Origin: Chlorobium sp. | GTDB lineage: Bacteria; Bacteroidota; Chlorobiia; Chlorobiales; Chlorobiaceae | Reading direction: 5' to 3' | Assembly (NCBI GenBank): GCA_028277225.1 | Contig: JANQHB010000017.1 | Coordinates: forward strand, 44,826-108,825 | DNA: 64,000 bases | Shown here: positions 57,894 through 64,000 of the stretch, in pieces | Position numbering within the stretch: position 1 is the first letter of the stretch | How the letters are laid out: every line of letters begins with the position of its first letter | Notes under the pieces: generated by a model | Databases searched by the model: none | What the model was told of the DNA's origin: nothing | Seen by the model: the letters and a program-made list of their open reading frames with translations, nothing else | Translations under genes and position numbers: made by a program

Positions 57894-57936
57894 ATAGTAA
57901 AAAGTGACCAGTAACGCATAGCTAGAGGAAATCAGC

Positions 57937-57999
57937 AGCCAGTAGCCAGTAGCCAGTAGCCAGTAGCCAGTAGCCAGTAGCCAGTAGCCAGTAGCCAGT
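57937..57999. repeat. Heptanucleotide tandem repeat (AGCCAGT x9)
   Basis: Nine perfect copies of AGCCAGT in a row, within the 227-bp gap between the DUF2723 gene and hemW. It lies about 40-105 bp upstream of the DUF2723 start on the minus strand. A 7-bp unit is prone to slippage and so could vary among strains. Confidence 0.97.
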
Positions 58000-58120
58000 A
58001 GGACAAGATAATCGGATTACATTTTATTCCTTATTTCTGCTCAGAAAATCCACCTCTTCTCCCCCCAACTGATTCACTATTCTTCTCCTTGCCCCTGCCG
58101 ACTGAAATCTGCAGGCTTGT

Positions 58121-59257
58121 TCATGACGGCATCAATTCTTCTGCAACCTTGTCGGCAAACAGAAACCCTTTGCGGGTAAGTGCCAGAACGCCGTCTTGAA
58201 GAACAACAAGCCCCTGCTCCCTTAACCTGTCCAGTGTCTCGTCGGGAAAGCTGCTATCCCGATGATAACAGGCAAGTTCGTCCAGACTCAGACCTGACGA
58301 AAGTCGAAGTCCGAGAAAAATTCGCTCGTCGTTCCGCTCTTTCTCCAAAATGATCTCGCTGGATACTACGGCATCGCCTCCGGATGCTATATAGCGAAGC
58401 ATGCTGTTCACGTTGGCACTTCGAATTTCCTTTCCGGAAGAAACAATGAAGCTATGTGCGGAAGGACCGAAACCAAGATACGATTCCCTGTGCCAGCATC
58501 CCAGATTGTAGAGTGAAAAGAATCCCGGTTTTGAAAAATTTGATACCTCGTAATGCAGAAAACCCTTTTCTTCAAGCAGTTCGCATGCCTTCAGATACAT
58601 TGCAGCCTGGTCCTGTTCATCCGGCAGGCTCACCATACCTCTTCTCACGAGACTCTCAAGCCTGGTCTTTTTCTCAACCGAAAGCATGTAAATCGAAACA
58701 TGGGGTACCCCGGTGGCAAGGACTGCCTGGAGATCCTGTTCCCACACTTCCAGCGATTCACCTTCTACACCGCAGATCAGATCAACACTGACATTTCCAA
58801 AATACTCCAATGCAACCGCAACAGCCCCGAAAGCTTCATCCCGAGTGTGTTTGCGGCCCAGAACAGAGAGCTTTTCGGGACTGAAAGATTGCACACCGAG
58901 ACTGAGGCGATTGATGCCGAGCGAGACAAACTCACGGCATGTTACCGGAGTGAGGTCCTCCGGATTGGCTTCGAGGGTGATTTCAGGAGTACCTTCCAGA
59001 GAAAGCTGCTTCCCAAGGGTTTCGAGCCAGCCTTCGAGATATGCTGAAGAAACGAGTGAGGGTGTACCCCCGCCAAAATGCAGTGTTTTGACCTTCCTGC
59101 CCCGAAAGGGTGCTGTACGCAGGATCGTTTCCTTATGAAGCGCACGAAAAAAACGTTCCTGAATATCCTGCCTGGTTACGAGAAAAAAATCACAATAGGG
59201 GCACCTTGTACGGCAGAAAGGAATATGTACATAACAATGCAAATTCAAGGCTGTCAA
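58121..59257 (-). CDS. hemW: HemW-type radical SAM heme chaperone
   Basis: This 378-residue protein is related to HemN but smaller. The radical SAM triad is C15, C19 and C22 (HIPFCRTRCPYCDF), preceded by the YVHIPFC context. LHFGGGTPSLV and EANPED follow. HemN-specific extra residues at the N-terminus are absent, so it should be HemW, a heme-binding chaperone, rather than coproporphyrinogen oxidase. It follows gmhB by 20 bp. Confidence 0.88.
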   Translation of the reverse strand: MTALNLHCYVHIPFCRTRCPYCDFFLVTRQDIQERFFRALHKETILRTAPFRGRKVKTLHFGGGTPSLVSSAYLEGWLETLGKQLSLEGTPEITLEANPEDLTPVTCREFVSLGINRLSLGVQSFSPEKLSVLGRKHTRDEAFGAVAVALEYFGNVSVDLICGVEGESLEVWEQDLQAVLATGVPHVSIYMLSVEKKTRLESLVRRGMVSLPDEQDQAAMYLKACELLEEKGFLHYEVSNFSKPGFFSLYNLGCWHRESYLGFGPSAHSFIVSSGKEIRSANVNSMLRYIASGGDAVVSSEIILEKERNDERIFLGLRLSSGLSLDELACYHRDSSFPDETLDRLREQGLVVLQDGVLALTRKGFLFADKVAEELMPS

Positions 59258-59277
59258 TGCTCGTCACATGTTTCTCG

Positions 59278-59871
59278 TCACTCGTCACTGTTCAGGACAT
59301 AGTCGTTCACCGCTGTCAGAAGATCGTCAGCAATAAAATCCGGAACAACACCTTTTGCACGGCAGAGTTCTTCCTCGCCATGTCCGGTCCGCACAAGAAT
59401 GGAACGGAGACCGGCTCGCTTCCCGCATTCAATATCGACTGTTTTGTCTCCGATAAAAAAAGATCGTGATATATCGACTTCATAACCGGAAAGACGGTAC
59501 TCTTCGATTGCGCGGTCAACCATCCCTGTCTCCGGCTTCCTGCAAAAGGAATAGCGGTCATAGACAGGATGAGGGTACTCCGGATGAGTGGGACAGTAAT
59601 AGACCTGATCGCAGAATGCTCCGCTCGGGGCCAGCAGTTCATTCATATGGCGATGAATGTCCTCGACCTCTTCAGGAGTTACGATGCCTTTGGCGATTCC
59701 TGCCTGGTTGGTGATCACAACAATCCGAAAACCGGCATTCCTTGCAAGTGCAATTGCAAGAGCGGCACCATCGATAAGCTGAAACTGTTCTCTTGAAGCA
59801 ACATAGGTGCCGATATCGCGGTTTATGGTGCCGTCCCTGTCAAGAAACAAGACATTTATTTTCCTCAGCAT
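59278..59871 (-). CDS. gmhB: D-glycero-D-manno-heptose 1,7-bisphosphate phosphatase GmhB-like
   Basis: HAD-family phosphatase in ADP-heptose synthesis for LPS. The start at 59871 (MLRKINVLFLDRDGTINRD) gives 197 residues and the usual GmhB N-terminus. The frame is open upstream to 60126, but there it lies inside glgA. Catalytic D-x-D is LDRDGT; VVITNQAGIAKG, the zinc-loop-like YYCPTHPEYP and FCRKPETGMV and the final SFFIGDKTVDIECGKRAG follow. The zinc loop shows fewer cysteines than classic GmhB. It starts 4 bp after glgA. Confidence 0.88.
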   Translation of the reverse strand: MLRKINVLFLDRDGTINRDIGTYVASREQFQLIDGAALAIALARNAGFRIVVITNQAGIAKGIVTPEEVEDIHRHMNELLAPSGAFCDQVYYCPTHPEYPHPVYDRYSFCRKPETGMVDRAIEEYRLSGYEVDISRSFFIGDKTVDIECGKRAGLRSILVRTGHGEEELCRAKGVVPDFIADDLLTAVNDYVLNSDE

Positions 59872-59875
59872 AGTC

Positions 59876-61354
59876 TTAGACGCGTTCCAGCAGACCAAGG
59901 TATATCTGCCGGTACCTCTCTGCCGACTCCTTCCAGGAAAAATCCTTTGCCATCGTTTCAGCAACGAGTTTTGTCCATCGCTGGCGGTCACCATAAACAG
60001 AAACAGCTTCTCCAACAGCGGAAACCAGCGACTCGGGAGTGTAGTCCTGAAACGTAAATCCTGAACCGTCATGATCCGGGGCAATTGTATCGAACGTTTC
60101 AGTTGTCCCGCATCCAGCATAGACAACCGGCAGAGTCCCGTACCTCATGGCGAAAAACTGCATCATACCGCATGATTCAAATTTGCCGGGCATGATGAGC
60201 AGGTCGGATGAAGCCATGAGCTGATGGAAAAAGACATCGGTAAAATCAAAATCGAGAGCAATCCTGCCCTTGTACTTCGAGACATATTCCCGCAGCGCTT
60301 TCTCAATATCCCTGTTATCGCCGCCAAAGACAACAACCCTGATATCGAGCTGCATCAACCCGTCAAGCGCATCCAGAACCAGTTCTATCCCCTGATACCT
60401 GTCAAAATTGGCAACAACAGCAACCAGCGGCATATCTTCGTCCGAGGAAAGCTTCAGCTCATCGAGAAGATATTTTTTATTCTCCAGCTTTTCCTCAAGC
60501 CTGTCGGAATCGTATTTCTTTTTGATCAGTTTGTCGGTCGGCGGGTTCCATTGCTTGCCGTCGAGCCCGTTGGTTATACCATCCGGCCGAAGGCCTCTGG
60601 AAACGAGGACAGCGTCAACTCCATCAGCCGCCTCGCTGCCTTCCGAGATAAGCTCAGCGTACCTTTCCGATGTTGTTGTAATGCTGTCCGTATGCTCGAT
60701 TCCGGTGAACAGCATGTTCACGGTGTCATCATCCCTGCTATGCAGCTCTTTGAGCATACCTTCAGGCAGCAGCTTCTTGAACGGCTTCAGAGGAAAAACA
60801 CCCTGCAGATGCGCATTGTGAAGAGTCAGCACAGTCCTGATGCCTTCAAAAAAAGGATTATCGGCATAAACTGTCTTGAGAAGAAGCGGGACAAGACTTG
60901 CGTACCAGTCGTGAAAATGTATGATATCAGGCTTCCAGCCCAGGCGTTGGAGTGTTTCAAGAATCCCTACATTGAAAAAGATCACCCTTTCGGCACTGCC
61001 CTTGAAATCATCTCCCTGGGCCATATCCCGAAAAATGCCGTTACGCTTGAAATATTTTTCGTTGTAGAGAAAATATGTCTGTATTTTGCTTGATGGCAGA
61101 GCGGTGACCTTCACATGAAGCAGATCGGTCTTGCCCTTCAATGGCACCCTGATGTCAGAAAGCCGCAGGACATCGTGAAGCCTGAATTTGCGATCATTTA
61201 TCACGCCGTATTTCGGCATCATGATACGCGCTTCACAGCCTTCGTCTTCCATTGCCTGAGGAAAGGATGCCATGAAATCGGCGAGAGAACTGATCCTTAC
61301 AAACGGAGAAATTTCACCAGACACATAAAGAACCTTGCAAGTGCTTCCGGTCAT
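59876..61354 (-). CDS. glgA: GlgA-like glycogen synthase (GT5), divergent N-terminal motif
   Basis: The product is 492 residues, of typical GT5 length with two Rossmann domains. DIIHFHDWYASLVPLLL, VLTLHNAHLQGVFP and LLIMPGKFESCGMMQFFAMRYGTLPVV fit GlgA. The N-terminal ADP-glucose motif KTGGL, expected after the SGEISPF, is replaced by R20-I-S-S-L24 (SPFVRISSLADFM), and the final GGL of the C-terminal phosphate loop reads GCGTTETF. Such forms are, as I recall, annotated as GlgA in green sulfur bacteria. It may be a functional variant or have another donor. First gene of the run toward gmhB and hemW. Confidence 0.82.
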   Translation of the reverse strand: MTGSTCKVLYVSGEISPFVRISSLADFMASFPQAMEDEGCEARIMMPKYGVINDRKFRLHDVLRLSDIRVPLKGKTDLLHVKVTALPSSKIQTYFLYNEKYFKRNGIFRDMAQGDDFKGSAERVIFFNVGILETLQRLGWKPDIIHFHDWYASLVPLLLKTVYADNPFFEGIRTVLTLHNAHLQGVFPLKPFKKLLPEGMLKELHSRDDDTVNMLFTGIEHTDSITTTSERYAELISEGSEAADGVDAVLVSRGLRPDGITNGLDGKQWNPPTDKLIKKKYDSDRLEEKLENKKYLLDELKLSSDEDMPLVAVVANFDRYQGIELVLDALDGLMQLDIRVVVFGGDNRDIEKALREYVSKYKGRIALDFDFTDVFFHQLMASSDLLIMPGKFESCGMMQFFAMRYGTLPVVYAGCGTTETFDTIAPDHDGSGFTFQDYTPESLVSAVGEAVSVYGDRQRWTKLVAETMAKDFSWKESAERYRQIYLGLLERV

Positions 61355-61471
61355 CTATATCGTCGACATTCTGTTTTTTTTCAGAAAAATTTTCATAGAA
61401 ACTTTTGACTTTATAATTTACGAATTTATACGCTGATATACAATCCTGCTCAGTCCCCAAGCCGTATTCGC

Positions 61472-63169
61472 ATGAAACTGCGTTCGCTTTTTTTCGTCCT
61501 GAGCATGCTTCTTGTCGCATGCGCGGTTGACCGCCCGCCGACAGGCGGCCCTGAAGATACAGCCCCGCTGGAAATTGTCTCCGTCAGTCCTCCTCCTTCA
61601 TCTGTCAATATCTCACCCGAAAGAATCGTTTTTTTGTTCAACCGGCACGTGCAAACGGCATCGTTGAAACGCTCACTTACGTTTTCCCCTCAACTTTACG
61701 ATTACACACTCAAGACCAGCGGGAAAAAAGCTGAGATCATCTTCACCAAACCGCCGGAAAAAAACAAAACCTACACGATAACACTCAATGCATCTCTCAG
61801 AAGCTATCGCGGCAATAGGCTCAAGCAGAGTTATACATACGCATTTTCTACCGGCAGCAGAATTAACCGGGGCGTCATAGGAGGACAGGTTTTCAACAAT
61901 GACACCCGTCCATCCCGCCAGGCGCTCGTCCTTGCCTGGGCACTCCCGGCCGATACAGATCCGGCAGCCTTCAACCCACTTGAAAACCAGCCTGATTACA
62001 GTGTCCTTACCGGACAAAACGGAAAATTCAAGATGGAATACCTTGCAGAAGGCACGTATCGACTTCTTGCTCTTCAGGACATCAATGGAAACCGGAAACT
62101 CGATCCCGAAAAGGAATCCTATGCGGCAGGATACAGAAATGCGGTCAGAACCGGCATGCTCGACAACACATTCCGGCTCGCAGAACCGCAGGGACCACCC
62201 CGCCCGGTTTCCTCTTCTGCAACAGCATCCAACCTGCTCGATATCACCTTTGACCGTTCCATTGCTGCTACAGCATTCAATCCGGATCAACTTGTCGTTA
62301 CCGATACCACAAACGGCTTACCAGTACAGCTGAAAGGATACTATACAATCAGTGAAACTCCTGAAACCCGGGCGTTCAGAATCGTCACAAGCCCAATGAA
62401 CAAACAATCAGTCTACCGTATTGTCTATGGAGAAAGCAGCCCGATATTCTGCAGAGGAACAGGCAATACACTCAAACAATCCCTCAGCCTTACAGGGATA
62501 TCCCCCCCGGATGGCGAAAACACTGCATTTCTCACTACGGCGAATCTCGACAGACCGGTCACACTCACATTCAGCATACCCGTCGAAGAGCAGTCGATAC
62601 CAAAGGCGGTATCCCTCTATGAACTCAAAGAAAAAGACACCCTCTCTCTGGCTTTTACGACCGATGCTCTTGACAGCCGGCAATACCGGCTTTTCCCGAA
62701 ACCCGCCTTTGTCAACGGACGGACATATCATGTCAAAATAGAGATGAACGGGATTACGGGCCTCGACAGGCAAAAGGCATCAGATTCTCTTGCAACAGCA
62801 ACGTTTACAGTGGCGACCGACGATGATTTCGGCACCATATCCGGCACTGTTTCGGGAGAACAGGCCACTGTCGTTCTTGAAGTCGTCGATACCAGGGGGG
62901 AAAAAATCCGGAGCATCGTGCTTCCTGCCAGGGGCAACAAACCATCCCCTTTTACGATCAATGGCCTTGCACCGGGGAAATACAGGCTCAGAGCCTTTGC
63001 CTCCCGGCATGGCATTCGACATAAAACCGGCAGCCTCGCCTGGTATCCCGGCAGAATCTATCCGTTTGAGCCTGCTGATCCTTTCACGGTCGGCAGCGAT
63101 ACGGTGACCGTGCGAAAAGGTTGGGAAACCGGCCAAATCAATCTTACCTTTCCTTCAAAAGAACCCTGA
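61472..63169 (+). CDS. Ig-like domain lipoprotein
   Basis: This 565-residue exported lipoprotein has a lipobox in LLVACAVDRPPTGGPEDTAP with the lipidated cysteine at C17. The mature part is beta-rich and starts with a BIG_5/SbsA-like domain (VSVSPPPSSVNISPERIVFLFNRHVQ...), followed by two or three more such domains. Proteins of this kind (CAVDRPPTGGPEDT start) are widespread in Bacteroidetes and Chlorobi. Function unknown, probably surface or outer membrane associated. It stands alone upstream of bchJ. Confidence 0.88.
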   Translation: MKLRSLFFVLSMLLVACAVDRPPTGGPEDTAPLEIVSVSPPPSSVNISPERIVFLFNRHVQTASLKRSLTFSPQLYDYTLKTSGKKAEIIFTKPPEKNKTYTITLNASLRSYRGNRLKQSYTYAFSTGSRINRGVIGGQVFNNDTRPSRQALVLAWALPADTDPAAFNPLENQPDYSVLTGQNGKFKMEYLAEGTYRLLALQDINGNRKLDPEKESYAAGYRNAVRTGMLDNTFRLAEPQGPPRPVSSSATASNLLDITFDRSIAATAFNPDQLVVTDTTNGLPVQLKGYYTISETPETRAFRIVTSPMNKQSVYRIVYGESSPIFCRGTGNTLKQSLSLTGISPPDGENTAFLTTANLDRPVTLTFSIPVEEQSIPKAVSLYELKEKDTLSLAFTTDALDSRQYRLFPKPAFVNGRTYHVKIEMNGITGLDRQKASDSLATATFTVATDDDFGTISGTVSGEQATVVLEVVDTRGEKIRSIVLPARGNKPSPFTINGLAPGKYRLRAFASRHGIRHKTGSLAWYPGRIYPFEPADPFTVGSDTVTVRKGWETGQINLTFPSKEP

Positions 63170-63242
63170 ACCGGGCGTTTCCTGAAACGCTCTATGCCGC
63201 TCACAATGACCGTCTCGAATCACTTCAAATGTTTCGCTCCGA

Positions 63243-63830
63243 ATGACAGCACAAGCAAAAATCGGCCCAAATTCCATCATTCAGACCGTAGCCGCGCTGG
63301 AGGCCAGATACGGTAAGGCAGAAGCCGAAGCCCGCCTGGCCGTTGCCGGATATGGACACCTTGTCGGCAATCTTCCCTCGGAAATGGTTGAAGAAGAAAA
63401 GTTCCATTCTCTCGTCACAGCCCTCGATGGTGAGATTGAAAGAAAAGAGCTTGAAGAGATCCTGAAGGATTCCGGCGAGAGGACTGCAGCGTATCTTATG
63501 AAAGTCCGAATTCCAGGCTTCTTCCAGAAGATACTCAAACCCCTGCCACCCCCGATCGCATTCAGATTGCTGCTTTTTGCCATCAGCAAAAATGCCTGGA
63601 CGTTTGCAGGAAGCGGGGACTTCAGCTACACCACCGAAAAAACACCGCTCATTACCGTCAGGGTCAAGAGCCCGACCGTCCCTGTTGTCGGCTACTTCTA
63701 CCTCGGCACTTTCACAAAGCTGCTTAAGGAACTGGTAAATCCCAAAACAAGAATCGACGAGCTGACCACGGGAGAAAGCGGCAGCTTCGTTTGCCGATAT
63801 ACCTGTCATATCTCGGATAAATCCGCATAA
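63243..63830 (+). CDS. bchJ: BchJ, V4R-type protein of bacteriochlorophyll biosynthesis
   Basis: This 195-residue protein has the 4-vinyl reductase-like (V4R) domain. Its N-terminus (IGPNSIIQTVAALEARYGKAEAEARLAVAGYGHL) and PGFFQKILKPLPPPIAFRLLLFAISKNAWTFAGSGDF match BchJ, which I recall from C. tepidum (CT2014). BchJ was first called an 8-vinyl reductase. In green sulfur bacteria the main 8-vinyl reductase is BciA, and BchJ seems to help substrate handling. A terminator at 63906-63937 follows. It is the last complete gene in the window. Confidence 0.88.
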   Translation: MTAQAKIGPNSIIQTVAALEARYGKAEAEARLAVAGYGHLVGNLPSEMVEEEKFHSLVTALDGEIERKELEEILKDSGERTAAYLMKVRIPGFFQKILKPLPPPIAFRLLLFAISKNAWTFAGSGDFSYTTEKTPLITVRVKSPTVPVVGYFYLGTFTKLLKELVNPKTRIDELTTGESGSFVCRYTCHISDKSA

Positions 63831-63838
63831 AACACCAG

Positions 63839-63865
63839 GGGCAGGCCTCTCCATACCTGCCCGCG
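63839..63865. repeat. REP-like GC-rich inverted repeat
   Basis: GGGGCAGG then CCTGCCCG around a short loop lie just after bchJ. The arms resemble the palindromes at 31429-31517 beside the RAYT remnant. It might also act as a terminator. Confidence 0.5.
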
Positions 63866-63905
63866 CCTTATTACAGGACAACCGCATCCTATAATAAGAG
63901 CAAAG

Positions 63906-63945
63906 AGGCTGTCTCAGAACGAAATCTGAGGCCGCCTTTTGTTTT
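63906..63945 (+). terminator. Terminator after bchJ (near copy of the bchS terminator)
   Basis: AGGCTGTCTCAGA (63906-63918) pairs with TCTGAGGCCGCCT (63925-63937), with two wobbles, followed by T residues. It is nearly the same as the hairpin at 17721-17758. The window ends 55 bases later in AAAAAAGCGGG, which also occurs beside the IS relic at 17762. Confidence 0.75.
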
Positions 63946-64000
63946 GCGTTCCATGTTCCCCCGACCAGCGGCAATTTTCGACAAGCATGAAAAAAGCGGG

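Noticed and set aside
57937..57999. CRISPR array
   Set aside because: Units are 7 bp and contiguous with no spacers; it is a simple tandem repeat.
58121..59257. Oxygen-independent coproporphyrinogen III oxidase HemN
   Set aside because: At 378 residues and lacking the longer HemN N-terminus, it fits HemW better.
59260..59288. Three CTCGTCAC units at the end of gmhB
   Set aside because: A short low-complexity stretch near the gmhB stop; too short and irregular to call as an element.
59872..60126. 85-codon N-terminal extension of gmhB
   Set aside because: It lies inside glgA in another frame; the family start MLRKINVLFLDRDGT is at 59871.

Overview
The window is a stretch of a green sulfur bacterium (phylum Chlorobi) chromosome, probably Chlorobium, Prosthecochloris or a close relative. 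The evidence is direct. It encodes the chlorosome baseplate protein CsmA and envelope protein CsmC, two large magnesium-chelatase subunits (BchS/BchH type), BchM, the anaerobic cyclase BchE, the BChl c synthase BchK and BchJ. As far as I remember the Chlorobaculum tepidum genome, the order csmCA ... bchS ... bchE/M/H ... cruC ... bchK ... bchJ matches the gene numbering there. No rRNA, tRNA, CRISPR array or prophage was seen. The genus cannot be fixed from this window alone.

Layout. 1-5182 (minus strand) is a chlorosome locus: arsA-like ATPase 2, csmC, csmA, an unusual 563-residue protein, and arsA-like ATPase 1 (cut by the window edge). 5436-10657 holds pyrK, ssb, holA, and a divergent pair made of an SDR epimerase-like enzyme and a serine-palmitoyltransferase-like enzyme. 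10968-17697 holds a TonB-dependent receptor and bchS. 17721-29313 is an 11.6 kb block bounded by two broken IS1182-type transposase relics. Inside it are an M23 peptidase, a DUF4438 protein, Hsp20 and the bchH-bchM-bchE operon. 29301-32508 is an accessory patch with arfB, a YidB-like protein, a seven-bladed WD40 protein, a RAYT remnant with REP-like palindromes and a Phd/VapC toxin-antitoxin pair. 32599-38732 (minus) holds a carotenoid-type glycosyltransferase, hisG, lpxH, a phytol-kinase-like protein, bchK and miaB. 38957-43515 holds an RND pump with a TolC-type partner but no adaptor gene. 43525-47419 holds cysK-nifS-nifU and a RodZ-like protein. 47801-49719 holds a CorC/HlyC-type protein and ndk. 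49847-61354 (minus) is a long envelope and housekeeping run: glgA, gmhB, hemW, a DUF2723 membrane protein, lpxA, ROK kinase, comF, rsmE, an AI-2E-type permease and dacA. 61472-63830 holds an Ig-like lipoprotein and bchJ.

How the genes fit together. BchS and BchH supply alternative Mg-chelatase large subunits, BchM methylates Mg-protoporphyrin, BchE closes ring E without oxygen, BchJ acts on the later route, and BchK attaches the isoprenoid tail to make BChl c/d/e, which packs in chlorosomes above the CsmA baseplate. A phytol-kinase-like gene beside bchK may feed or recycle the tail. Envelope lipid genes (lpxA, lpxH, gmhB, the SPT-like/SDR pair) occur throughout. The most interesting unexplained points are the two Get3/ArsA-type ATPases enclosing csmCA together with the modular 563-residue protein, a GlgA without its usual KTGGL motif, a possible sphingolipid gene pair, and a 13-bp palindromic element repeated in two intergenic regions.
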